NCBI GenBank assembly: GCA_964371865.1
Contig: CAYJOR010000075.1
Span: forward strand, 1-10,710
Length of the DNA: 10,710 nucleotides
Source: CAYJAZ01 sp964371865
GTDB taxonomy: Bacteria; Desulfobacterota; Desulfovibrionia; Desulfovibrionales; Desulfovibrionaceae
Direction: 5' to 3'
Both the position numbers and the translations under genes were made by a program. Each line of letters begins with the position of its first letter. Position 1 is the first letter of the stretch. Of the stretch, positions 1 through 8,002 are shown in pieces. The notes beneath the pieces are model-generated. The model worked only from the letters and a program-made list of their open reading frames with translations. It searched no databases and was not told where the DNA came from.

Positions 1-53
1 AAAGATTAATTTATATAGCAGACTATATTTCTAATTTACCCTATTAAAACAAT

Positions 54-98
54 AAAAAAGGGGAAAACCACATCTTTATAAATGCGATTTTCCCCTTT
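54..98 (-). terminator. Intrinsic terminator of the merR-rpe-tkt-pgk operon
   Basis: An 11-bp perfect stem is formed by AAAGGGGAAAA (57-67) and TTTTCCCCTTT (88-98), with a 20-base loop. Read on the minus strand the second arm runs into TTTTTTATTG, a good U tract. It lies 17 bases past the pgk stop codon, so it closes the operon. Bases 1-53 beyond it are AT-rich and show no gene. Confidence 0.85.
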
Positions 99-115
99 AG
101 TATTTAATAAACTAA

Positions 116-1273
116 TTATGCTCTGTCAGCAAGTGCCGCAATAGCAGGAAGAGTTTTCCCTTCTAAAACTTCAAGGAAAGCTCCGCCACCTGTTGAGATA
201 TAACCCATTTTGTCAGCTACGTTGAAAGTTTCAACTGCTGCAATTGAGTCACCACCGCAAACAAGTGTATAAGCTTCACAATCAGCTAAGAAAAGAGCGA
301 TTGCTTTTGAACCTTCATCAAAAGGTTTAATTTCGAATGCACCAACAGGTCCGTTCCATACAATTGTATTTGCTTTAGAAAGAACTTCTTTATAAAGTTC
401 CGCTGTTTTAGGACCAACATCAAGAATCATTTCATCTTCTTGAACTTCGGTAATCAAACAGGTACGAGTAGGAACATTTTCAGCTAGTGATTTTGCTACT
501 GTAACATCTACAGGTAAAGGCATATCTTTTGCTGTTGCAAGAATTGTTTTAGCATTTTCAACAAGTTCAGGTTCAACAAGTGATTTACCAATGCTGTAGC
601 CTTTTGCAAGTAAGAAAGTATTTGCAATACCACCACCAACAATAAGACCATCAACTTTTTTCGCAAGATTTTCAAGAACAGAAAGTTTTGTTGATACTTT
701 AGAGCCACCCACTATCGCGTAGAATGGAGCTTTAGGATTTTCCATAAGCGCATCAACAGCATCCATTTCAGCTGCCATAAGGAAGCCGGCACAGGCTACT
801 TTAGCAACACGAAGTGCGCCTTCTGTACTTGCGTGAGCTCTATGAGCTGCACCGAATGCGTCCATACAGTAGATATCAGCTAAATCAGCAAGCTTTTGAG
901 CTAGTTCAGGATTATTTTTCTTTTCGCCAACCATAAAACGGATATTATCGAGAAGAGTTACTTCACCTTGAACCATTTTTACATCTTCGATTTTTTCAGC
1001 AAAATTTACTTTTTTTCCAAGAAGTTCTGAAAGTCTTTCAGCTACAGGAAGAAGTGAGAATTCAGCGTTATACTCGCCTTCAGTTGGACGACCTAAATGA
1101 GAAAGAACTAATACTGCCGCATTATTTTCAAGAGCAAAATTAATTGTTTTCAAAGCTCTTTTTATACGTGTATCAGATCCTACTTTACCATTTTTGATAG
1201 GTACGTTCATATCTACGCGAATAACAACATTTTTACCGTTTAAATCTAAATCTTGAATATGTTTTGCTTTCAT
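116..1273 (-). CDS. pgk: Phosphoglycerate kinase
   Basis: This cytoplasmic enzyme of glycolysis and gluconeogenesis transfers phosphate between 1,3-bisphosphoglycerate and ADP, giving 3-phosphoglycerate and ATP. The product is 385 residues, slightly short of the usual 390-400 but complete. Visible family motifs are RVDMNVP (19-25), SHLGRP (58-63), DAFGAAHRAHAST (138-150), GGSKVSTK (189-196), the nucleotide-site CGGDS and a C-terminal STGGGAFLE. Small departures from the common pattern are LLDNIRF (107-113), where Glu is usual in place of Asp, and GGSK where GGAK is usual; neither removes a catalytic residue that I recognise. The ATG follows a clear Shine-Dalgarno sequence (AGAGGAAA). It is the last gene of a four-gene operon, 23 bases after tkt, and is followed by a strong terminator. 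Confidence 0.97.
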   Translation of the reverse strand: MKAKHIQDLDLNGKNVVIRVDMNVPIKNGKVGSDTRIKRALKTINFALENNAAVLVLSHLGRPTEGEYNAEFSLLPVAERLSELLGKKVNFAEKIEDVKMVQGEVTLLDNIRFMVGEKKNNPELAQKLADLADIYCMDAFGAAHRAHASTEGALRVAKVACAGFLMAAEMDAVDALMENPKAPFYAIVGGSKVSTKLSVLENLAKKVDGLIVGGGIANTFLLAKGYSIGKSLVEPELVENAKTILATAKDMPLPVDVTVAKSLAENVPTRTCLITEVQEDEMILDVGPKTAELYKEVLSKANTIVWNGPVGAFEIKPFDEGSKAIALFLADCEAYTLVCGGDSIAAVETFNVADKMGYISTGGGAFLEVLEGKTLPAIAALADRA

Positions 1274-1296
1274 GATTTCCTCTTTGAAAAAATCTT

Positions 1297-3312
1297 TTAG
1301 AAATTTTTTACTTTATTGTAGATAGCATCCACAGTAAAGCCAAAGTGTTCAAACACTTTTGATGCCGGTGCTGACTCACCAAATGAAGTCATACCGATAA
1401 CCATACCCTCTAAGCCAACATATTTATACCACGCATCTGGAGTGGTTGTTTCAATTGCAACTCTCCTTTTGCAAGACTTCGGAAGAATTGATTCTTTATA
1501 TTCTTCGCTCTGAGTCTCAAACACTTCTACGCATGGCATAGATACTAAACGCACACTCTTACCATCTTGAGCAAGTTTATCATAAACATTTTTAGCAAGT
1601 TCAAGTTCTGAACCTGTTGCAAGAAGAATAAGGTCAGCTTGTGCACTATTTTCACAAAGAGTATAGCCACCTTTTTTGATATTTGCAAGTTCAATATTTA
1701 ATGAAAGTTGCGCTAAGTTTTGACGACTCAAAACTAAAGCTGTAGGCGCTTGATTTGTTACAGCGTCAAGCCAAGCAACTGCGGTTTCTTTTGTATCCGC
1801 CGGTCTCCAAACATTCAATCCCGGAATGAGTCTGAGTGCTGGTGTATGTTCAACAGGTTGGTGAGTTGGTCCATCTTCGCCCACGCCAATTGAATCGTGA
1901 GTAAGTACGTAAACAACTTTTTGTTTCATAAGTGCCGACATACGAATTGCTGAACGCATATAATCAGAAAATACTAGGAAAGTACCTGAATAAGGAATAA
2001 AGCCACCATACAGTGCAAGACCATTCATTAAACAAGCCATACCAAATTCACGAACGCCATAGTGGATATAGTTTCCATTGAAATCAAGATCAGTATTTGA
2101 AGCATTTATTGATTTTGTCAAAGAGTGCACTGTACCAACTGAGCCGGAAAGATCAGCAGAACCGCCAAGAAGTTCAGGAAGTGATTCAGCTAATACATTC
2201 AAAACTTTTTGTGATGAAACACGTGTTGCAAGTGCTTTTTCATCAAGTGGAAGTTTATCGAAAAGATTTTTTTCAATTTCTTCAGCTGTAGCAGAAAGTT
2301 CTCTATTCATTACGCGTTTTGTAAACTCCGCGGAAAGCTCAGGATATGCTTTTGTATATTCAGCAAAAAGTGCATTCCATTTTTCTTCTGATTTTACGCC
2401 TTTTTCTTTTCTATCAGCAATATCATAAACGGATTGCGGAATTTCAAAAGGAGCATAATCTGCGCCTAAAGCTACCTTTGTTGCTTTTGTTTCTTCTTCG
2501 CCAAGTGGTGAACCATGAGTTGAAGCTGTGCCCGCTTTTTTAGGTGATCCATAACCTATTGTTGTTTTAAAGCAAACTAAAATAGGTTTTTTGTTGTCAC
2601 TATTTGCAAGCGCAATTGCTGAATCTAGTGCCTTTTTGATTGAGTCCGCATCATGCCCGTCAACATTTGGGATAACATGCCAGCCACAAGCTTCAAAACG
2701 AGCCGGAGTATTATCACTAAACCAAGCATTTACGTTACCATCAATAGAAATTGAGTTATCATCATAAAGAGCAATCAATCTACCAAGTTCAAAAGTACCA
2801 GCTAGAGAAATAGCTTCTTGACTTACTCCTTCCATAAGGCAACCATCACCTAAGAAAACAAAGGTATTATGATCAACAATTGGGAAGTTTTCTTTATTAT
2901 ATTTTGTTTCATAAATTTTTTCAGCAAGTGCAAGACCAACTGCGGCTGTTATGCCTTGACCAAGAGGACCGGAAGTGCTTTCAATTCCCGGAGTATAACC
3001 ATATTCAGGGTGACCCGGAGTTTTTGAATGCAATTGCCTAAATTGCTTTAAGTCATCAACAGATATATCATAACCCACCAAGTGCATTACAGAATACAAA
3101 AGAGCTGAAGCATGACCGTTTGATAAAAGGAGTCTATCACGGTTTTGCCAATTTGGATTTTGTGGATTATAGTTCATACCTTCAAGCCACAGTTCAGCGG
3201 CTATATCAGCCATCCCCATAGGTGCACCCGGGTGACCGGATTTTGCTTTTTCTACACAGTCAATAGCTAAAGCTCTAATTGCATTGGCGACAGTTGTTGA
3301 TTTTTGAGACAT
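1297..3312 (-). CDS. tkt: Transketolase
   Basis: Thiamine-diphosphate enzyme of the non-oxidative pentose phosphate pathway. It moves two-carbon ketol units between sugar phosphates, for example xylulose-5-P plus ribose-5-P to sedoheptulose-7-P plus glyceraldehyde-3-P. The 671 residues match the full family length. Motifs in order: SGHPGAPMGMA (25-35), SNGHASALLY (64-73), GPLGQG (115-120), the ThDP/metal motif GDGCLMEG (155-162) with DDNSISIDG (184-192), GVREFGM (419-425) carrying the catalytic Glu that deprotonates the cofactor, and THDSIGVGEDGPTHQPVEH (471-489). A C-terminal transketolase domain follows. The start is supported by an AAGGAA ribosome site. It lies 13 bases after rpe, whose product xylulose-5-P is its substrate, which supports joint function. 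The homologous dihydroxyacetone synthases are unlikely given this context. Confidence 0.97.
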   Translation of the reverse strand: MSQKSTTVANAIRALAIDCVEKAKSGHPGAPMGMADIAAELWLEGMNYNPQNPNWQNRDRLLLSNGHASALLYSVMHLVGYDISVDDLKQFRQLHSKTPGHPEYGYTPGIESTSGPLGQGITAAVGLALAEKIYETKYNKENFPIVDHNTFVFLGDGCLMEGVSQEAISLAGTFELGRLIALYDDNSISIDGNVNAWFSDNTPARFEACGWHVIPNVDGHDADSIKKALDSAIALANSDNKKPILVCFKTTIGYGSPKKAGTASTHGSPLGEEETKATKVALGADYAPFEIPQSVYDIADRKEKGVKSEEKWNALFAEYTKAYPELSAEFTKRVMNRELSATAEEIEKNLFDKLPLDEKALATRVSSQKVLNVLAESLPELLGGSADLSGSVGTVHSLTKSINASNTDLDFNGNYIHYGVREFGMACLMNGLALYGGFIPYSGTFLVFSDYMRSAIRMSALMKQKVVYVLTHDSIGVGEDGPTHQPVEHTPALRLIPGLNVWRPADTKETAVAWLDAVTNQAPTALVLSRQNLAQLSLNIELANIKKGGYTLCENSAQADLILLATGSELELAKNVYDKLAQDGKSVRLVSMPCVEVFETQSEEYKESILPKSCKRRVAIETTTPDAWYKYVGLEGMVIGMTSFGESAPASKVFEHFGFTVDAIYNKVKNF

Positions 3313-3325
3313 TGGTTATTCCTTT

Positions 3326-3973
3326 TTAAGAAATTATTGCGTTGTTAAAGGTTTTAAGTCTTTCATCATAAGGCTTAAAATTGAAAAATGCAGAACCGGA
3401 AACAAGAACATCCGCTCCACATTCACAAAGTTGTTTTGCATTATCAGGTGTAACCCCACCATCTATTTGTATAAGGATATCACGCCCATTAATTTTCTCT
3501 TTAAGTTTTCTTGTCTTTTCAAAGGTTGCCGGAATAAAGCTTTGACCTCCAAAACCGGGGTTCACGCTCATAAGCAGTACCATATCAAGATCGTCAAGAA
3601 CATAGTCAATAACTTCAAGAGGAGTTGCAGGATTTAAAGAAATTCCCGCTTTCATTCCACTTTGGCGAATGGCCGAAAGTGTTTTTTGAATATGTTTTGT
3701 TGTTTCTGCATGGATAACAAGCATATCTGCACCAGCTTTTGCAAAATCTTCAACATATTTTTCCGGTTGTTCTATCATAAGGTGAACATCAAAAAAGAGT
3801 GAAGTTTTTTTACGGCATTGGGCAATAACATGTTGACCGAATGTAATATTAGGAACAAAATTGCCATCCATCACATCTAGGTGAATCCATTTTAGACCGG
3901 CATTTTCAAGATCTTTGAATTCTTTTTCAAGATTTGTGAAATCGGCTGAAAGTAGCGAAGGTGAAAGTATCAT
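3326..3973 (-). CDS. rpe: Ribulose-phosphate 3-epimerase
   Basis: A TIM-barrel, metal-dependent enzyme that interconverts ribulose-5-phosphate and xylulose-5-phosphate in the pentose phosphate pathway. At 215 residues it is a normal length. The N terminus SPSLLSADF (4-12), HLDVMDGNFVPN (31-42), DVHLM (62-66), the loop SVNPGFGGQSF (136-146), IDGGV (170-174) and VSGSA (191-195) are the family signatures. They include the metal ligands expected at His31, Asp33, His64 and Asp171. The start falls 14 bases after the merR-like stop codon. Upstream of it I see only CCAAAAAAATATTT, with no Shine-Dalgarno sequence, so translation may depend on coupling to the preceding gene (inference). tkt follows after 13 bases. 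Confidence 0.96.
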   Translation of the reverse strand: MILSPSLLSADFTNLEKEFKDLENAGLKWIHLDVMDGNFVPNITFGQHVIAQCRKKTSLFFDVHLMIEQPEKYVEDFAKAGADMLVIHAETTKHIQKTLSAIRQSGMKAGISLNPATPLEVIDYVLDDLDMVLLMSVNPGFGGQSFIPATFEKTRKLKEKINGRDILIQIDGGVTPDNAKQLCECGADVLVSGSAFFNFKPYDERLKTFNNAIIS

Positions 3974-3987
3974 AAATATTTTTTTGG

Positions 3988-4434
3988 TTAGAGGTTGCTT
4001 ACATTATGCAAGGCACTTTGAAGCTTTAAGAGTTCATCTTCAATTTCTTTTAATTTTTTAGGAGTTATTACTTTTGTAGCTTTAACTTCTGTATCTTTTT
4101 TTGTTAAGACATCTAGATTAACTGCTTGAACTTTTTCTCTTATTGGCCTTTTTATTGAGCCTTTAGGAAGTGGAGTTCTCAGTAAAACTTTTTTTGCACC
4201 GTCAATTGTGAGTCCGTCAGTGTGTAGTAGTTTTTTCAATTTTTTAATAATGGCTATATCTCGCTGAGAGTAAAGTCTTTGCCCCGTAGTTGTGCGAAAT
4301 GGACACAACTCTAAAAATTCACTTTCCCAAAAACGAAGTACAGAAGTATTAAGTTTGAAAATTTTAGCAACTGCACCTATTTTCATAAGATTTTCAAAGT
4401 GTTCAGCTTGTGGAATTTCTTTTTCTTCTTGCAT
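3988..4434 (-). CDS. MerR-family transcriptional regulator, first gene of the operon
   Basis: A 148-residue DNA-binding protein. Residues 17-85 form a MerR winged helix: a helix-turn-helix from MKIGAVAKIF, then RFWESEF (34-40), a wing with GQRLYSQRD (51-59), and a helix LTIDGAKKVL (75-84). This RFWE...G.RLY...TI.GA pattern belongs to a MerR branch common in deltaproteobacteria and alphaproteobacteria. The rest (86-148) is basic and ends in a short helix-prone stretch that could dimerise. There is no cysteine cluster or effector domain, so it is not a typical metal sensor and its signal is unknown. It leads the operon with rpe, tkt and pgk, so it may control them or itself (inference). The start has only a weak ribosome site; Met17 is a possible alternative but would trim sequence just before the HTH. 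Confidence 0.88.
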   Translation of the reverse strand: MQEEKEIPQAEHFENLMKIGAVAKIFKLNTSVLRFWESEFLELCPFRTTTGQRLYSQRDIAIIKKLKKLLHTDGLTIDGAKKVLLRTPLPKGSIKRPIREKVQAVNLDVLTKKDTEVKATKVITPKKLKEIEDELLKLQSALHNVSNL

Positions 4435-4471
4435 AAATGAATAGTCTCGAAGTTATTTGGTTGAGTTTTCA

Positions 4472-4578
4472 GTACATTTGTACATCATACGAATCTAATA
4501 ATATAGTTTTTTAGTCTTACCCACTTTAAAAAAGACAAGCCAATCACAGTTCTAAAAGACTATAACTGACTTGTACAT
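4472..4578. repeat. Repeated ATGTACAA motif upstream of the merR-like gene
   Basis: The 8-mer ATGTACAA (minus strand) occurs at 4578-4571 and 4485-4478. The second copy is part of the imperfect palindrome GTACA-TT-TGTAC at 4472-4483. The first overlaps the candidate -10 box. Placement in the operon's upstream region suggests possible operator sites, but two short AT-rich copies can arise by chance. Confidence 0.3.
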
Positions 4579-4598
4579 TAATTTTCTTACCTTTTCAA
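4570..4598 (-). promoter_or_regulatory. Candidate promoter for the merR-like operon
   Basis: On the minus strand TTGAAA (4598-4593) is followed after 17 bases by TACAAG (4575-4570). Each matches the sigma70 consensus at four of six positions, so this is a weak call. A second -10-like TATATT (4505-4500) lacks a good -35. The rest of the 242-base gap holds an AT-only stretch with nine Ts (minus strand) past the methyltransferase stop, perhaps a poor terminator, and no gene. Confidence 0.3.
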
Positions 4599-4676
4599 GT
4601 ATTTAAGTTTAAAAAAAAATTATATTTTATTATATATATTCAATATGTTACAATGTAAAAAGTTAAAATAAAAATA

Positions 4677-5921
4677 TTATTTTGTAACCCATAGAAGTCT
4701 TTTACCTTTTTTAGATAAATTACCTAAGTATAAGTCTTTCCAGTAAAAAGGAACTATATTTGAACTTCCTTCATAATTGAGTGATTGACCACTCAAAAGT
4801 CCATAAATTTTTGATATATCATCTTTTGACTCAAAAACAATTTTATCTTCTGAAGAGTTGAAGATCCTAAGCTTAGCGGACACTTGCGAATGTAAACCGG
4901 CGCATTTTCCAATGTTTATTCCTTGAAATTTGAAATATTCATTATTTTCAGCAAGTTCTACTGCTTTACTCGGTACAAAATAGAGATTTTTCCCAAACAC
5001 ATTTGCATTACCCTCGTACTGTTCCAATTCCGGAATATACAAAGATTCAAAGTTTTTAATGTTTTCACTTTTTTCAATTGAACGTGTTGACGGTACGTCT
5101 TCTTTTTTTCTAAATTTAGCAACGAAGAAACCTTGAGTATCCATATGTTTAGGTTCAAGTCTCCAAATACCTTTTAGATTCATAAGAGGCGTATCCATTT
5201 CAAATTGAGGAAGTGAATCTAGTTCAATAAGTTCCAAACCTAATTCATTTATAGCAAACAAAACTTGCTCTTCGTTTTCTTGAATATTTGTAGTGCATGT
5301 TGAATAAACAATTTCGCCGCCAACTTTTAGAAGTCTCACAGCTTCTTTTAATAATTGTTTTTGCAGTTGGACGAGATTTTTTGCTTTTTCTTCAGTCCAA
5401 ATTTCTTTAACATTTGGATTTTTATCAATTGTTCCCCAGCCGGAACAAGGAGGATCAAGAAGAATTGAATTGAAGCTTTTGTCTGCAAGTGGAATATTTT
5501 CTCCTGAATAGTTACAAGTAATTGCGTTAAAGCACTGCATAAGTTCAAGGTTTCTACGTAGATTCGCTAACCTTGTTGAATTTGGTTCATTTCCTATTAC
5601 CATACCTTTTTCAGAAAGCATTGTAGAAAGCATACTTGTCTTACTACCAGGACTTGCACAAACATCTAAAATTATAGAATCTTCCAGTGGGTTAAGTGCT
5701 ACTGGAGGCAACATTGAGGCTCTATCTTGAATATAAATAAGTCCAAAGTAATGTGCAAGAGATGAACCTAAGGCCTTAGGTTCTTTAGTACATCTTCTTG
5801 AAAGCGGAAAAAAATCATCATTTTCAAAAAAGTATCCCTCTGCTGAGAGAATATCTTCAATCTGTTGAACTTGTTGATTATTTTTATTATTTACAATTCT
5901 AAAAGAGCGCTTAAAATTCAT
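4677..5921 (-). CDS. RsmF/NSUN-type rRNA cytosine-C5 methyltransferase
   Basis: A SAM-dependent RNA m5C methyltransferase of the NOL1/NOP2/Sun family, 414 residues. Motif I DVCASPGSKT (86-95) binds SAM. DPPCSG (156-161) and YSTCT (206-210) carry the two cysteines, Cys159 and Cys209, used for product release and for the covalent attack on cytosine. The C-terminal part (about 285-414) ends in PFYWKDLYLGNLSKKGKRL, which resembles the PUA-like tail of RsmF (YebU). There is no N-terminal NusB-like domain, which argues against RsmB. The likely target is 16S rRNA, but the exact base cannot be read from sequence. The start has AAGGA about ten bases upstream. It is divergent from the secreted-protein gene across 95 bases, and the MerR-like operon lies 242 bases downstream in the same direction. 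Confidence 0.88.
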   Translation of the reverse strand: MNFKRSFRIVNNKNNQQVQQIEDILSAEGYFFENDDFFPLSRRCTKEPKALGSSLAHYFGLIYIQDRASMLPPVALNPLEDSIILDVCASPGSKTSMLSTMLSEKGMVIGNEPNSTRLANLRRNLELMQCFNAITCNYSGENIPLADKSFNSILLDPPCSGWGTIDKNPNVKEIWTEEKAKNLVQLQKQLLKEAVRLLKVGGEIVYSTCTTNIQENEEQVLFAINELGLELIELDSLPQFEMDTPLMNLKGIWRLEPKHMDTQGFFVAKFRKKEDVPSTRSIEKSENIKNFESLYIPELEQYEGNANVFGKNLYFVPSKAVELAENNEYFKFQGINIGKCAGLHSQVSAKLRIFNSSEDKIVFESKDDISKIYGLLSGQSLNYEGSSNIVPFYWKDLYLGNLSKKGKRLLWVTK

Positions 5922-6016
5922 TTGTGTTTTCCTTGTTTTCCTGTTATGGTATGCACTTCTGTCAAAAGGCAGTTTCTTGACTTAATTTTACATTATTTGA
6001 AAGGAATAAAATAAGT

Positions 6017-7663
6017 ATGAAAAAAGCTTTTGCATTGCTGTGCTTTTGTTTATGTAGCGCGTTTATCTTCACAACGCAAGCTTTAGCAGCTACCAAAGAT
6101 TACGTAGTTGCACCATTTAAAATAAATGGAAACAGTGAATACAACTACTTACAACAAGCAATCCCTAGTATGTTGGCCTCAAGACTTTTTTGGAGCGGTA
6201 ATTACGAAACCTCAACAAAACAAGATAGTCTTACAAACTCCAAACCACCGGCAAATCGTAACGATGCAGAAAAAATACTAAAAAGCGTCAAAGCTGACTA
6301 TATCTTCACCGGTAATGTTACAGTTCTCGGAAATCAAGCAAGTATAGACGTTACCGCACTTAGTGAATCAGGTCAACAATGGCAAAATTCAAAAACCGCC
6401 AGTATTGACAACCTTATTAATGAATTGCAAGGTTTAGCTGACGAATTTAGTACACAAGTATTCAAGCGCCCTCTTTCAACAAATTATTCTGTGAATAGCG
6501 ATTCAGGCGTTCCACTTTCCGGTGATTTTGTTGTAAATGAAACTGGTAATAATTCAATTTACCTCAACCCTTCTTTCCGTTACCAAGGTCAAGAAGGTGA
6601 AAATAGATTAAGAAGTCAAACACTTCCTTTCGCTGCAGTAAGCATGGACGTTGGTGATATTACAGGTGATGGTGAAGTAGACGTTATTTTTGCCGAAGAT
6701 GGACGTATGATTTATCTATACACTTGGAACGGCGGAGCTATGAAGAAACTTGCTGAATATGAATTACCATCAAGTTCAAGAACTCTAGCAGTACGTACTT
6801 TCCAACAAAGCGGTAAAACATTAGTAGCACTCTCAACTTTCAGTGATGTTGAAAATAAACCACTTGGTATTATTTTAGAATACACCTCACAAGGTTTAGA
6901 ACCTATTATTTCACGTATTCCATATTACCTTAATACGACAGTAATTCCAGGCACAAATAGAGCTATGCTTATTGCGCAGAATTACGATAAGAAAAAAATC
7001 TATCGTGGACCTATTTTTGAACTTTACCTCAACGGTGAAGAAACTGCAAAAGGCCCTACTCTTCCAAATTTACCATCTTCTGCAAATGTTTTCAATTTTG
7101 CATACCTTCCAGATGCAAGCGAATCAGCTGGTTATAAAGTTATAACTCTTACAAAATCTGAAAAATTAGTTGTATTTTCATCTACCGGTTCACGCCTTTA
7201 TGAAACTGACGAAATCTACTCAGGCGGTAATGCTTATATTTCAACTGTAGATGGTGAACTTAAATCTGATTTAGACAGCCATATACTTTTCCACTATATC
7301 CCAATGCGTATGTTAAGCATGGATTTAGATTCAAATGGCAAATCTGAATTACTTGTGAACAAACCAGTTTCAACAGCTGCATCAATCTTCAAAAACTTCC
7401 GTAACTATCCACAAGGTGAGATTAGCTCTCTTATTTGGGACGGCGTAGGTTTAGGCTTACTTTGGAAAACAAAACGTATCAGAGGAACTGTAGCTGACTT
7501 TACTGTTGCAGATCCAAATAGTGATGGTGTAAGAGACTTAATTTCATGTGTTGTAACATATCCTGGAGCTCTTGGTCTTGGTGAAAGAAAAACTATTCTT
7601 ACACTTTACCCACTCGATACAACTCAGACTGATCCTAATACACCAGCAAATTATTCTGAATAA
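6017..7663 (+). CDS. Secreted FG-GAP/VCBS-like repeat protein of unknown function
   Basis: A 548-residue exported protein. Residues 1-24 form a signal peptide (MKK, a hydrophobic core, then QALA before ATKDY), predicting cleavage near Ala24 and release to the periplasm or beyond. There is no lipobox. Residues 28-150 (VAPFKIN..., PSMLASRL, ADYIFTGNV) resemble the alpha/beta fold of TolB-N, FlgO or CsgG-like periplasmic domains; this is a loose match by eye. From about 205 on, Asp-rich loops of the FG-GAP/VCBS type recur: DVGDITGDGEVDVIF (211-225), MDLDSNGKSELLV (435-447) and ADPNSDGVRDLIS (498-510). These suggest a beta-propeller with bound calcium. The ribosome site is AAAGGA, and a terminator follows the stop. 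The partner and ligand are unknown; I would call it a conserved surface or envelope protein at most. Confidence 0.85.
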   Translation: MKKAFALLCFCLCSAFIFTTQALAATKDYVVAPFKINGNSEYNYLQQAIPSMLASRLFWSGNYETSTKQDSLTNSKPPANRNDAEKILKSVKADYIFTGNVTVLGNQASIDVTALSESGQQWQNSKTASIDNLINELQGLADEFSTQVFKRPLSTNYSVNSDSGVPLSGDFVVNETGNNSIYLNPSFRYQGQEGENRLRSQTLPFAAVSMDVGDITGDGEVDVIFAEDGRMIYLYTWNGGAMKKLAEYELPSSSRTLAVRTFQQSGKTLVALSTFSDVENKPLGIILEYTSQGLEPIISRIPYYLNTTVIPGTNRAMLIAQNYDKKKIYRGPIFELYLNGEETAKGPTLPNLPSSANVFNFAYLPDASESAGYKVITLTKSEKLVVFSSTGSRLYETDEIYSGGNAYISTVDGELKSDLDSHILFHYIPMRMLSMDLDSNGKSELLVNKPVSTAASIFKNFRNYPQGEISSLIWDGVGLGLLWKTKRIRGTVADFTVADPNSDGVRDLISCVVTYPGALGLGERKTILTLYPLDTTQTDPNTPANYSE

Positions 7664-7688
7664 ATTTCTTTTAATTTAGGTCTATTAT

Positions 7689-7723
7689 AAAGGAAGTGTC
7701 TAAAAAAAGGCACTTCTTTTTTT
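7689..7723 (+). terminator. Intrinsic terminator after the FG-GAP protein gene
   Basis: The stem GAAGTGTC (7693-7700) pairs with GGCACTTC (7709-7716), including one G-U pair, around an A-rich 8-base loop. A run of seven Ts follows, and an A tract before the stem can extend it. It lies 26 bases past the stop codon and separates this gene from the tRNA. Confidence 0.8.
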
Positions 7724-7788
7724 ATTTGAAAATTCGCTTTACTAGAGTATAAAAAAATTCATGGAAATAGACACTAAATAAATATTAT

Positions 7789-7817
7789 TTGACAAAGTAG
7801 CAAAAATACAATACATT
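7789..7817 (+). promoter_or_regulatory. Promoter of the selenocysteine tRNA
   Basis: A perfect -35 box TTGACA (7789-7794) is followed after exactly 17 bases by TACATT (7812-7817). The predicted start, about 7824, lies only some four bases before the mature tRNA. The tRNA is thus its own transcription unit with a very short leader. Confidence 0.75.
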
Positions 7818-7827
7818 TTTCTTATGC

Positions 7828-7922
7828 GGAGGCGTTTTGTCACCGGTGTGGCACTCGGTCTTCAAAACCGATGGTAGGGTTAAGAGCTCTATGGTAGGTT
7901 CGACTCCTATACGCTTCCGCCA
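7828..7922 (+). tRNA. selC: Selenocysteine tRNA, anticodon TCA
   Basis: At 95 nt this is the length typical of bacterial tRNA-Sec. The acceptor stem has eight pairs, GGAGGCGT with ACGCTTCC (one G-U), then discriminator G and an encoded CCA. The anticodon stem TCGGT/ACCGA closes the loop CTTCAAA, with anticodon TCA at 7862-7864 that reads UGA. A long variable arm and the T-arm GGTTCGACTCC follow. It is charged with serine, converted by SelA and delivered by SelB to UGA codons with a SECIS element. Its presence implies selenoproteins elsewhere in the genome. No gene in this window appears to use UGA as selenocysteine. It has its own promoter and a probable terminator. Confidence 0.96.
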
Positions 7923-7928
7923 ATTTTC

Positions 7929-7962
7929 TCTCTATAGATTTTTTTCTTTAGAGATTTTTTTT
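7929..7962 (+). terminator. Weak intrinsic terminator after tRNA-Sec
   Basis: TCTCTA (7929-7934) can pair with TAGAGA (7949-7954), leaving a T-rich 14-base loop, and eight Ts follow (7955-7962). The six-pair stem is weak, but its position just past the CCA end fits a tRNA terminator. The sequence from here to 8088 is AT-rich and holds no gene. Confidence 0.5.
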
Positions 7963-8002
7963 ATCTATCTATAAATTCATCTCTTTTAAATTTTATAATT
8001 CG

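Noticed and set aside
107..340. Pgk sequence departures (LLDN for LLEN, GGSK for GGAK) as a sign of changed function
   Set aside because: They are conservative changes and the substrate and nucleotide motifs are otherwise intact.
2078..2543. Plus-strand open frames opposite the transketolase gene
   Set aside because: They lie inside tkt, whose motifs are unmistakable, have low-complexity Ser/Phe/Leu-rich products and no ribosome sites.
5961..5981. Divergent TTGAC boxes (GTCAA-11-TTGAC) between the methyltransferase and FG-GAP genes as paired promoters
   Set aside because: Neither has a -10 box at a normal distance; the 5-base repeat is too short to call an operator.
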